From: an uncultured Lachnospiraceae bacterium
GTDB taxonomy: Bacteria; Bacillota; Clostridia; Lachnospirales; Lachnospiraceae
Reading direction: 5' to 3'
DNA: 49,652 nt
Assembly (NCBI GenBank): GCA_947626795.1
Contig: CANQTH010000011.1
Coordinates: forward strand, 1 to 49,652
A program made the translations under genes and the position numbers. Below the pieces are notes generated by a model that ran no database searches, was not told the DNA's origin, and saw nothing but the letters and a program-made list of their open reading frames with translations. Positions 42,981-49,652 of this stretch are shown here, in pieces (within the stretch, counting starts at the first letter, position 1; each line of letters starts with the position of its first letter).

Positions 42981-43373
42981 ATGTTAGAAGTTGGGATACG
43001 GGGAACAAGAGAAATGGAAGTCACGCCTGCGGATACGGCGAAGGCTTATAAGAGCGGGACGTTAGACGTCCTTGCGACGCCGCGTATGCTGGCGCTGATG
43101 GAGGAAACGGCGTGGACGAGCATAGCGGAGGAATTGGAAGAAGGGACGGGGACGGTAGGCACGCGTTTGGAAGTAAGCCATCTCGCGCCTACGCCCGTCG
43201 GGATGCGCGTACGCTGCGAGACGGTCTTAACGGAGGTCGAAGGGCGGAAACTGACATTTTTTGTGGAGGCCCACGATGAGGCCGGGAAGATCGGGGAAGG
43301 CGTCCACGAGCGGTTCGTGGTGGACGAGGCGAGATTCCAGGGCAAGGCGGACCGGAAAAAAGAGAAGCCATGA
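42981..43373 (+). CDS. FlK-like thioesterase (hotdog fold)
   Basis: A 130-residue single hotdog domain. It matches the fluoroacetyl-CoA thioesterase (FlK) subfamily: LATPRMLALMEETA carries the Thr and Glu, and SHLAPTPVGM carries the His of the catalytic triad. FlK-type proteins hydrolyse short acyl-CoA or act as housekeeping thioesterases in the cytoplasm. The substrate cannot be told here; fluoroacetate is unlikely in this setting. AGGAGG eight bases before ATG 42981 fixes the start. It overlaps the next gene (ATGA), so the two are co-translated. Confidence 0.88.
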   Translation: MLEVGIRGTREMEVTPADTAKAYKSGTLDVLATPRMLALMEETAWTSIAEELEEGTGTVGTRLEVSHLAPTPVGMRVRCETVLTEVEGRKLTFFVEAHDEAGKIGEGVHERFVVDEARFQGKADRKKEKP

Positions 43374-45781
43374 GAAGGCGGAAGGCTGCCCGCTCTTTTT
43401 GGGGGCGGGGATTAGACGGGATCCGGCGCGCCTACGGGATCGGCAGGCAGCGTTTTGCAGGGTATCGGAAGAAAAATTGGGAAGGGACGGGGACGCTGCT
43501 TTTTTGGGCGTCCGTCTTCTTGTCCAGCCTGTGCGCCGGGATGATGGCGGGAGAGTTTATGCGTCCGGCCTGGGCGGGGAAATTGCTGGTGTCATTGGCA
43601 GCCGCGCCGCTTGCGGCCCTTTTTTTGTGGGGGATCGGGAAAGCCGTGAGGCTGTTTTTGCAAAGCGGCATGGTGGAATTTTTTTCCTTCCTGCTGCTGT
43701 GCGCGCCCGCGTTTTGGATGATGTCCGAAAGCCCTTCCATGGGGAAGGGGGAGAGCCTCTGCCTCGCGGCGGCGTTCGGGGCGGCTGCGGCGTTTTTCCT
43801 TAAAAGCCTCTGGGCCGTCCTGTATCATAAAAGAAGGGGCGGGACGGTTCTTGCGTGCCTGGCCTGCACTGCGGTTTTGCTGCTTGCCGCCGCGCTGTTC
43901 CTGGCGTCGGACGGCTTTTCGGATACGTATGTGGAAACTTACTTGTCGCTTGCCGAAGACGCCCGGGAGGGCGAAGAAGCCGGAAGCGCGGGGGATTCAG
44001 GCCAGAATAAGACAACTGAAAGCGGCGGAGGGGCCGGAAGCGAGACAACCGGGAGTAGCGAAAAAGTCGGAAGCGAGACAGCGGGCCAGAGCGAGACAAC
44101 CGGAAGCGGCGAAGAAGCCGGAAACAGCATGGAAGCGGCGTTCCGGGAGTATGCCGCGGGCGGCCCGTATACGGCCCTGTCCATAACCTACGGGCCGAAA
44201 GGGAAAGAACTGACTTCCGGGACGGCGGACATCAGCCGCTTTGCCCAGAACAAGGGGATCTATGGGATCTTGAAGGAGGCGTACCAGGGCTATCCCTTAA
44301 CGAGCGTCCCAATGTCCGGGATCGTCTGGTATCCCAAGGAGGCGGACGGCTGTCCGACGCTTTTTTTGGCGCACGGAAACCACACCTGGCTGGAGGATTC
44401 GTACTTAGGCTATGCATATTTGGGGGAATACCTTGCTTCCTGCGGCTATGTCGTGGTGTCTGTGGACGAGAACGCGTGCAACGCCCTGGCAGGGGAAAAC
44501 GACGGGCGCGCCGTCCTGCTTTTGGAGAACATGAAGCAGATGGAGTCGTTCAATTCGCAGGAGGGCAGCCCGCTTTATAAGAAAATGGATTTTTCCAGCC
44601 TGGCTTTGGCGGGGCATTCCCGGGGCGGGGAGACGGCGGCGCTCGCTTATCTGTTCAACAGCCTGTCGTATTACCCGGACAACGGCGCGTATCGGTTCGG
44701 CTATCATTTTTCCATCCAGTCCCTGATCGCCATCGCCCCGACCTGCGGGCAGTACCATCCGTCCGGGCGGAGCGTGGAGCTTTCGGACGTGAATTATTTT
44801 GTGCTGCAGGGGGCGAACGACCAGGACGTCCGGACGTTCCAGGGCATGGAGCAGTATGAGGACGTCCATTTCACCGGGAAAGAAAAACGAATGAAGGCGG
44901 CCTTGTACGTGGCTGGCCTGAACCACGGGCAGTTCAATTCCAGGTGGGGGAAATACGATCTGGCCGAGCCGATGAGCCGTATGCTGAACGTGCGGAATTT
45001 CCTGCCGCAGGAAGAGCAGCAGCAGATCGCCAAAGTCTTTGTCCGGGCGTTTTTGGATGAGACGATGGGAACGCGGGAAGCGGCGTTTTCGGATCTTTTG
45101 ACGGACTGCGGGAAATACGGGACGTGCCTCCCGCGGACGCTGTACGTGCAGTCATATGCGAGATCCGGCCAGGAGACGATCTGTGATTTTGAGGAGGATA
45201 CGCGCTTGGAGACTGCGACGATGGAAGGCGCTTATGTGGAAGCGAGCCATGTGAAAGTCTGGAAAGAGGAAAAGCTGACGTTTTCCAACGGGAAGCCCAG
45301 GGGAAATTATGTGGCGGTCCTGAAATGGGGAAGCGGCGGGGCGGACGATGGCCGGGAGCTTGCGAAGGAAGGCGCGCAGGAAAAGCAGGAGGACGGGGAA
45401 TGCGCCCAGATCCGGTTTTTGCTTCCGGGGCTGGATGCGTCCGGGAAAAGTCTGCGGTTTGACTTGATGGATCTGCGCGGGGATTTTACGGAAGAAGAGG
45501 CGCGGCTCTTAAGTGCGGAGGCGGTCGTGCGGGATGCGAACGGGCATGAGGCGGCTGTTCGCGTGGGCGATTATGCCAGGATATATCCGCCGTTTCTGGT
45601 GCGGCTGAATAAGTGGCAGTATCTGTCCGGGGATGTGGAATATAAGCGGCAGTTCCAGACCGTCTCGATCCCGCTTGCGGATTTTGAAGGGGTCGATGCG
45701 GGGAAGATCACGCAGGTCACGCTGCGCTTTTTGGATCCGGAAGGGGAAGCGGCGGTTGATAACGTCGCGGTCGGGGAGTGA
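43370..45781 (+). CDS. Membrane-anchored alpha/beta hydrolase
   Basis: An 803-residue protein. Four to five N-terminal membrane helices (about 40-190) are followed by a Ser/Thr/Gly/Glu-rich linker (about 205-250). An extracellular alpha/beta hydrolase domain (about 270-580) has oxyanion region FLAHGNHTW, nucleophile Ser in GHSRGGE, Asp in QGANDQD and His in GLNHGQF. A C-terminal beta domain (about 610-800) is of jelly-roll type. It resembles large surface esterases or PET-hydrolase-like (dienelactone hydrolase clan) enzymes. The substrate is unknown; esters on polysaccharides or lipids are plausible. The start overlaps the thioesterase stop. Confidence 0.85.
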   Translation: MRRRKAARSFWGRGLDGIRRAYGIGRQRFAGYRKKNWEGTGTLLFWASVFLSSLCAGMMAGEFMRPAWAGKLLVSLAAAPLAALFLWGIGKAVRLFLQSGMVEFFSFLLLCAPAFWMMSESPSMGKGESLCLAAAFGAAAAFFLKSLWAVLYHKRRGGTVLACLACTAVLLLAAALFLASDGFSDTYVETYLSLAEDAREGEEAGSAGDSGQNKTTESGGGAGSETTGSSEKVGSETAGQSETTGSGEEAGNSMEAAFREYAAGGPYTALSITYGPKGKELTSGTADISRFAQNKGIYGILKEAYQGYPLTSVPMSGIVWYPKEADGCPTLFLAHGNHTWLEDSYLGYAYLGEYLASCGYVVVSVDENACNALAGENDGRAVLLLENMKQMESFNSQEGSPLYKKMDFSSLALAGHSRGGETAALAYLFNSLSYYPDNGAYRFGYHFSIQSLIAIAPTCGQYHPSGRSVELSDVNYFVLQGANDQDVRTFQGMEQYEDVHFTGKEKRMKAALYVAGLNHGQFNSRWGKYDLAEPMSRMLNVRNFLPQEEQQQIAKVFVRAFLDETMGTREAAFSDLLTDCGKYGTCLPRTLYVQSYARSGQETICDFEEDTRLETATMEGAYVEASHVKVWKEEKLTFSNGKPRGNYVAVLKWGSGGADDGRELAKEGAQEKQEDGECAQIRFLLPGLDASGKSLRFDLMDLRGDFTEEEARLLSAEAVVRDANGHEAAVRVGDYARIYPPFLVRLNKWQYLSGDVEYKRQFQTVSIPLADFEGVDAGKITQVTLRFLDPEGEAAVDNVAVGE

Positions 45782-45783
45782 CG

Positions 45784-45871
45784 GCTGCGGCGCGTGATCG
45801 CCGCAGCGAAAGGCCGGGAATCCATTGGCCCACGTCGTCCTGTGACGGCTGCGGCGCGTAATTGCCGCAGC
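45784..45871. repeat. Duplicated GC hairpin between convergent genes
   Basis: GCTGCGGCG/CGCCGCAGC (45784-45792 with 45799-45807) and GCTGCGGC/GCCGCAGC (45848-45855 with 45864-45871) lie in two copies of a unit of about 40 bases, 64 bases apart. They probably serve as a paired bidirectional terminator for the hydrolase gene and the facing small membrane gene. Confidence 0.7.
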
Positions 45872-45884
45872 GAAAAGGCCGGGT

Positions 45885-46100
45885 TTAATCGGCCAGATCA
45901 TCGTCGGATTTTTTTCGCACTTTCCGGTAAAGATAGCTGTAGACCCAGAGCAGCACCGGGAGCGTGATGGTCGCGAAAAGCGCGGCCATGAACATGGGGA
46001 AGAAATCCTTTCCCAACAGGGCGAACACCAGGACTGCGAGGTACAGGCAGACCAGCAGGATCACGCCGATGATGGCAAGGATACGTTGTGCTTTTTTCAT
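45885..46100 (-). CDS. Small membrane protein with two helices
   Basis: A 71-residue protein. Two membrane helices (about 7-28 and 33-57) are followed by a basic then acidic tail (RKVRKKSDDDLAD). On the minus strand AGGAGGAACGC precedes the ATG at 46100, which supports it as real. Similar short two-helix proteins of unknown function occur in clostridia. It is monocistronic, facing the hydrolase gene across the duplicated hairpin. No function assigned. Confidence 0.7.
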   Translation of the reverse strand: MKKAQRILAIIGVILLVCLYLAVLVFALLGKDFFPMFMAALFATITLPVLLWVYSYLYRKVRKKSDDDLAD

Positions 46101-46146
46101 GCGTTCCTCCTAAAAATAATGTGGGTATCAAGGGAAACGGCGATCT

Positions 46147-46229
46147 GGCCAAGCGGGAACCCGCCTCCGCCGAAGGCGGTCTGGAACGGGCGGATTCCGT
46201 AACAGGAAAGCCGGAGGCCGAACTGTTAC
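46147..46229. repeat. Second copy of the structured end of the MITE-like element
   Basis: The order of features at 41838-41923 is repeated: nested hairpin (CCGCC/GGCGG at 46161-46165 and 46189-46193 around CCGCC-GAA-GGCGG at 46167-46179), then ATTCCGTAAC, then a hairpin closed by GTAACAG (46199-46205) and CTGTTAC (46223-46229). The stems differ in sequence but pair in both copies, so structure is conserved. No left terminal repeat or target duplication is seen. Confidence 0.7.
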
Positions 46230-46393
46230 GGGCCGAATCTCGCGCCAGGGCCCGCGGGCCTTAAACTGCGTTTCCCAGGTTCGTGGGGCCGCCGCGCAGG
46301 ACTGGCGGCAGCCCGTCTGGTTTTTATCATAGCTTGTCTTGCGCGATTTGGCAAGTGGGTTTCCGGGAAAATTTATCCTTGCTAGCCACATCG

Positions 46394-46651
46394 GTACATA
46401 TTATAATAGAAAGAGGCAAGAAGCCGGAGGATGACTTTACCAGAGAGTTGGATGAGGAGAAATGGAGATTAGAGTATATGACTTTGCAGATGAGTTATCA
46501 GGAAAAATATGAAGAAGGAATGGAACACGAAAAACTGGAAACGGCAAAAAGGCTGATTCGATTAGGGAAATTTTCCTTAGAAGACATTGCTGCCGGAACC
46601 GCTTTATCTCTTGAAAAGATAAAGGAAATTGCCGATATGCAGCCAGTTTAA
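46394..46651 (+). pseudogene. C-terminal remnant of an Rpn-family nuclease/transposase
   Basis: The last 85 residues match the C-terminal end of Rpn (PD-(D/E)XK, recombination-promoting nuclease) proteins. A WRLEYMTLQMSYQEKYEEG segment is followed by a helical tail LETAKRLIRLGKFSLEDIAAG and LSLEKIKEIADM. The N-terminal catalytic part is absent, and the open frame upstream (from 46283) is unrelated sequence. It sits between two hairpin copies of the MITE-like family. No ribosome binding site or start remains. Confidence 0.75.
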
Positions 46652-46653
46652 GT

Positions 46654-46686
46654 TCGGTAACAGTTCAGCTAAGGAGCCTGAACTGC
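46654..46686. repeat. Third, inverted copy of the terminal hairpin
   Basis: GTAACAGTTCAG near 46657 equals the reverse complement of the right terminal repeat of the element at 41767. The hairpin CAGTTCAG-N8-CTGAACTG follows directly after the Rpn remnant. The rest of 46101-46739 holds no other gene that I can support. Confidence 0.6.
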
Positions 46687-46739
46687 GGATGGCGTGGCGG
46701 GCGGCCAGGGCTTTCCGGCGTCCGGGAAAAGGAGGAGAC

Positions 46740-48530
46740 ATGGGACAAGTTTGGAAAAATGCAAAGATGAGATTTTTGCTGCTGGCGGCGTTTTTCATGC
46801 TGGCGGCGGGCGGCGCGCTCTGCCAGGGCATGGGAGCCGCCCATGCGGAGACGACGGTCTATGTGACGGCGTCCGGATCGAAATACCATACGCATAAATG
46901 CGGGAGCGGCAATTATTATCCCGCGACCTTGAGTGAGGCGCTCGCGCGGGGGCTGACGCCCTGCAGCAAATGTTACGGCGGCGGTTCTGGCGGCAGCGAA
47001 GGCTATAGCGGCGGCAGTGAAGACGATAGCGGGAGCGGCTGGCAGGAAGAAGAGCCTGACCCGATGGAGATCAGCCGCACGTCCCTTTTGCTGGTGAAAG
47101 GGCAGTCGGAAGTCTTGGAAGTCTACCCTGAGACGGGGGCTTCCTGGGTTTCTTCGGATCCAGGCGTGGCGTCCGTCTCCGCAGGCGGGAAAGTCACGGC
47201 GAAAAAGAAAGGAAAGGCCGTCGTCACGGCGAGCGCGGGCGGGCAGTCGGTAAGCTGCGCGGTGACGGTCGAGGCTCCGAAGCTCAACAAGACGAGCCTT
47301 CGGCTGGAGCTCGGGCAGACGAAGCAACTGAAGCTGTCCGGCTGTCGGCATTCTGTGAAATGGAGCTCGGGCAACAGCGGCGTCGCGACGGCGTCGAAGG
47401 GCAGGGTAAAGGCGAAAAAGCCCGGGACGGCCTATATCCGCGCGAAAGTCCACGGAAAGACGTTCAAATGCAAGGTGACAGTCAAAAAACCCGCGATCCA
47501 GAAGGTTTCGCTGCCGAAAAAAAGCGTCTTGATGGGATATGAGAAAACCGTGCAGATGAAAGCGGGCGCGAAGCCGGCGAAGGCGATGCAGTATTACCGC
47601 GTCCAGGCGAAATCGTCGAAGCCCTCCATTGTCAGCGCGTCCGTCTGGGGCCAGAACATGATCTCGCTCAACAGCCATGAGAAATCCGGGAAAGCGGAAG
47701 TGACGGTTTCCATCGGCAAGAAAAAGGCAAAATGCCAGGTGGAAGTGATCCCGAGCGTCATTACGTCGCTCTCCATCGCGCGCTCCTTGTCGCTGAAGCC
47801 GGACGAGAGCAGGTACATACTTTACAACGTCGAGCCGTACGAAGCGTCCCGCTATTACGAAGGGAAATGGGAGAGCAGGGACAAGTCCGTCGCGACGGTG
47901 ACGGGCTATGGCGACAGCGCGCGCATCGACGCGGTGGGAGAGGGGGAGACGGACGTGATCCTGACGCTTGGGACAAAGACCGCGTCCTGCCACGTCGTGG
48001 TGGCGAAGCCCGCGATCACGGGCCTGACCTTGAGCCAGACGACGATGGAGCTGGCCCCGGACGGAAGCGGCTATCTGTACAACAGCGTCGAGCCTTACGA
48101 TGCGGCGGACTATTATGAGGGGAAATGGGAAAGCAAAGATGAATCGGTCGCGACGGTGACGGGCTATGGCGACTATGCGCGCGTCGACGCGGCGGGAGAA
48201 GGGGAGACGGACGTGATCCTGACGCTTGGGGCGAAGAGCGTGGCGTGCCACGTCGTGGTGGCGAAGCCCGCGATCACGGGTCTGACTTTGAGCCAGACGA
48301 CGATGGAGCTGACGTTGGGCGAAAGCGGCTATCTGTATGACAGCGTCGAGCCGTATGTTGCGGCAAATTATTATGAGGGGAAATGGGAAAGCAAGAATGA
48401 GTCCGTCGCGGCGGTGACGGGCTATAACGATTACGCGCGCGTCGACGCGGCAGGGGAAGGGGAGACGGACGTGATCCTGACGCTTGGGACGAAGAGCGTG
48501 GCGTGCCACGTCGTGGTGAGGGCGGAATGA
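46740..48530 (+). CDS. Secreted protein with Cys/His zinc-like motif, BIG2 domains and three 86-residue repeats
   Basis: A 596-residue exported protein (signal peptide 1-37, ending AHA-ET). A short module (YHTHKCGSGNYY ... GLTPCSKC, about 45-80) is of the type found on secreted nucleases and surface proteins. After a Gly/Ser linker come two to three BIG2-like domains (about 105-340). Three 86-residue repeats follow (about 340-596), nearly identical in DNA. AGGAGGAG precedes ATG 46740; the longer frame is not supported. No wall anchor. It overlaps azlC by ATGA, although the functions look unrelated. Confidence 0.8.
   Translation: MGQVWKNAKMRFLLLAAFFMLAAGGALCQGMGAAHAETTVYVTASGSKYHTHKCGSGNYYPATLSEALARGLTPCSKCYGGGSGGSEGYSGGSEDDSGSGWQEEEPDPMEISRTSLLLVKGQSEVLEVYPETGASWVSSDPGVASVSAGGKVTAKKKGKAVVTASAGGQSVSCAVTVEAPKLNKTSLRLELGQTKQLKLSGCRHSVKWSSGNSGVATASKGRVKAKKPGTAYIRAKVHGKTFKCKVTVKKPAIQKVSLPKKSVLMGYEKTVQMKAGAKPAKAMQYYRVQAKSSKPSIVSASVWGQNMISLNSHEKSGKAEVTVSIGKKKAKCQVEVIPSVITSLSIARSLSLKPDESRYILYNVEPYEASRYYEGKWESRDKSVATVTGYGDSARIDAVGEGETDVILTLGTKTASCHVVVAKPAITGLTLSQTTMELAPDGSGYLYNSVEPYDAADYYEGKWESKDESVATVTGYGDYARVDAAGEGETDVILTLGAKSVACHVVVAKPAITGLTLSQTTMELTLGESGYLYDSVEPYVAANYYEGKWESKNESVAAVTGYNDYARVDAAGEGETDVILTLGTKSVACHVVVRAE
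47757..48527 (+). repeat. Three tandem 258-bp coding repeats
   Basis: The marker GGAGACGGACGTGATCCTGA occurs at 47945, 48203 and 48461, exactly 258 bases apart. Units 2 and 3 are the most similar. Each encodes one beta-rich domain, indicating recent amplification. Confidence 0.85.
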
Positions 48531-49246
48531 GACAATTCATACAAGGGATCAAGGATGGGGCCGCGATCGGGATCGGGTACCTGTCCGTATCATTTACATT
48601 TGGGATCGCGGCCGTCGCTTCCGGCCTAAGCTGGTGGGAGGCCGCGCTGGTCTCCGCTTTGAACCTGACCTCCGCCGGGCAGTTTGCCGGGATCACCGTG
48701 ATGGCGGCGGCAGGCTCTTACATTGAGATGGCGGTCTCGCAATTCGTGATCAACCTGCGCTATGCGCTGATGGGCATTTCCCTGTCGCAGAAGACGGACC
48801 GGAAGTTTGGGACGCCGCAGAAGCTGGCGCTTGGATTTTGCATTACCGACGAGATCTTTGCCGTGGCGATGAGCCGGAAGGGCGAAGTGGGAAGCCGCTA
48901 TTTCGCGGGCCTTGCGCTGCTGCCATATCTGGGCTGGACGCTTGGGACGCTTGCGGGCGCAATCTGCGGGGACGTTTTGCCGGGGAATGTCACGGATGCG
49001 TTGGGGATCGCGATCTACGGGATGTTCATAGCGATCATCGTCCCGGCGATGAAGCAGGATGGCAGGGTCTTAAAAGTCACGCTGCTCGCGGTCGCGTTAA
49101 GCTGCTGTATGTATTACCTGCCGCTGCTTAGCGGCATATCGAAAGGATTTTCCATCATCATCTGCGCGGTGGCCGCTTCTGCGGCGGGCGCGGTTTTGTT
49201 CCCGATGGAAGAAGAGGAAGGACGGGAGGCGCAGGATGGGAAATAA
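48527..49246 (+). CDS. azlC: AzlC-family branched-chain amino acid exporter, large subunit
   Basis: A 239-residue membrane protein with about seven helices. The family start is GIKDGAAIGIGYLSVSFTFGIAA, followed by SALNLTSAGQFAG and the NLRYALMG segment. AzlC and AzlD together export branched-chain amino acids or analogues such as azaleucine. The start shares ATGA with the upstream BIG2 gene (GAGGGCGGA before it); the longer frame is not supported. Its end overlaps azlD by eleven bases, as expected for paired subunits. Confidence 0.93.
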   Translation: MRQFIQGIKDGAAIGIGYLSVSFTFGIAAVASGLSWWEAALVSALNLTSAGQFAGITVMAAAGSYIEMAVSQFVINLRYALMGISLSQKTDRKFGTPQKLALGFCITDEIFAVAMSRKGEVGSRYFAGLALLPYLGWTLGTLAGAICGDVLPGNVTDALGIAIYGMFIAIIVPAMKQDGRVLKVTLLAVALSCCMYYLPLLSGISKGFSIIICAVAASAAGAVLFPMEEEEGREAQDGK

Positions 49247-49550
49247 GGAGTTTTGGGATTACCTGCTGGTGATGTTCGCGGTGACGTACGCCGTCCGGGT
49301 GCTCCCGTTCGTGGCGTTCCGTAAGAAGATCGAGAATCGGCGCGTCCGCTCGTTCTTAGCGTATATCCCGTACGCCGTGCTGGGCGCGATGACGTTTCCG
49401 GCCGTGTTTTACGCGACAGGCTCGGGGCTTGCGGCGGTTGCCGGGGTGGCTGCCGCGCTTTTAGCCGCCTACCGTGGGAAGGGGTTGTTTTTTGTGGCCG
49501 TCTGCGCGAGCGCGGCGGCATTTTGCGCGGGGCTTGTGTTCCCGGGCTGA
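49236..49550 (+). CDS. azlD: AzlD-family small subunit of the exporter
   Basis: A 104-residue protein with three to four membrane helices. It shows the family segment VTYAVRVLPFVAFRKKIENRRVRSFLAYIPYAVLGAMTFP, of which the RxLPF core and the FLxYIPxAVLxAM strip are diagnostic. It overlaps azlC and is co-translated with it. Full length. Confidence 0.93.
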   Translation: MGNKEFWDYLLVMFAVTYAVRVLPFVAFRKKIENRRVRSFLAYIPYAVLGAMTFPAVFYATGSGLAAVAGVAAALLAAYRGKGLFFVAVCASAAAFCAGLVFPG

Positions 49551-49572
49551 GTGCGCTGCGAGATCGCGTGTC

Positions 49573-49652
49573 ATGGAAAAGGGCGCGCCGTGAAAAGTTG
49601 CGCGTTGCGGAAAAAGACGCGCCATGAGATTACATATTGTGAAAAGGGCGCG
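49573..49652. repeat. Short irregular GAAAAGGGCGCG-like repeats at window end
   Basis: GGAAAAGGGCGCG, GTGAAAAGTTGCGCG, GGAAAAAGACGCG and GTGAAAAGGGCGCG recur within 80 bases after azlD. The array runs off the window edge. No gene is visible in 49551-49652. Confidence 0.4.

Noticed and set aside
46665-48509. 614-codon minus-strand frame
   Set aside because: It is the antisense shadow of the repeated BIG2 gene; the repeat structure keeps the opposite strand open.

Overview
This window most likely comes from the chromosome of an anaerobic, spore-forming Firmicute of the Lachnospiraceae/Clostridiales type. The evidence is a full-length spoIVA, a PPi-type phosphofructokinase, Gram-positive signal peptides, AGGAGG ribosome binding sites and many secreted FN3/BIG2/BspA-LRR proteins. 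That placement is inference from gene content; no rRNA or other phylogenetic marker is present.

Layout. 1-620: no convincing protein gene, but two promoter-hairpin-terminator units that look like small RNAs. 521-2032: an AT-rich three-gene islet ending in a SecB-like chaperone. 2078-10964: housekeeping and scattered metabolic genes (ychF; on the minus strand a MATE transporter, PPi-phosphofructokinase and a degenerate HD-GYP protein; then malQ, spoIVA and a small Xre regulator). 11061-41571: a contiguous, almost entirely plus-strand cluster of about 30 kb, the centrepiece of the window. 41572-42005: a disrupted Phd/YefM-type antitoxin gene carrying a 157-bp MITE-like insertion. 42006-49550: a hypothetical protein, an FlK-like thioesterase, a membrane-anchored alpha/beta hydrolase, a small membrane protein, an Rpn-nuclease remnant, a BIG2-type secreted protein and azlCD.

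The 30-kb cluster reads as three transcription units. Unit 1 encodes a PP2C phosphatase, a zinc-ribbon FHA protein, a VWA-TM-FHA protein, a soluble Ser/Thr kinase with a C-terminal FHA domain, a second PP2C, a second zinc-ribbon FHA protein, a LytTR response regulator, a stand-alone FHA protein, a DUF4234-like membrane protein with FHA, and an FHA-FHA-ABC-membrane exporter of the Rv1747 layout. These are followed by a secreted cysteine-peptidase/amidase-like protein and a PPC-repeat protein. Unit 2 encodes a second PPC protein, a 2337-residue LRR/GH43-like/BIG2/FN3 mosaic and a small FN3 protein. Unit 3 encodes another FN3 protein, a coiled-coil membrane protein and two transmembrane kinases, one with an extracellular solute-binding-protein-like domain and one with four PASTA domains. 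Each unit starts at a sigma-A-type promoter whose -35 element sits in the same dyad (TTGAA/C-AATA-TTCAA), so the cluster appears to be one regulon.

Working model (inference): the two sensor kinases read an extracellular ligand and a wall-derived signal. Phosphothreonine marks are written by three kinases, erased by two PP2Cs and read by eight FHA domains. The output is gating of the ABC exporter and VWA membrane protein, with a co-regulated set of large secreted surface proteins. I recognise the single domains, but I do not know this complete arrangement as a named system.
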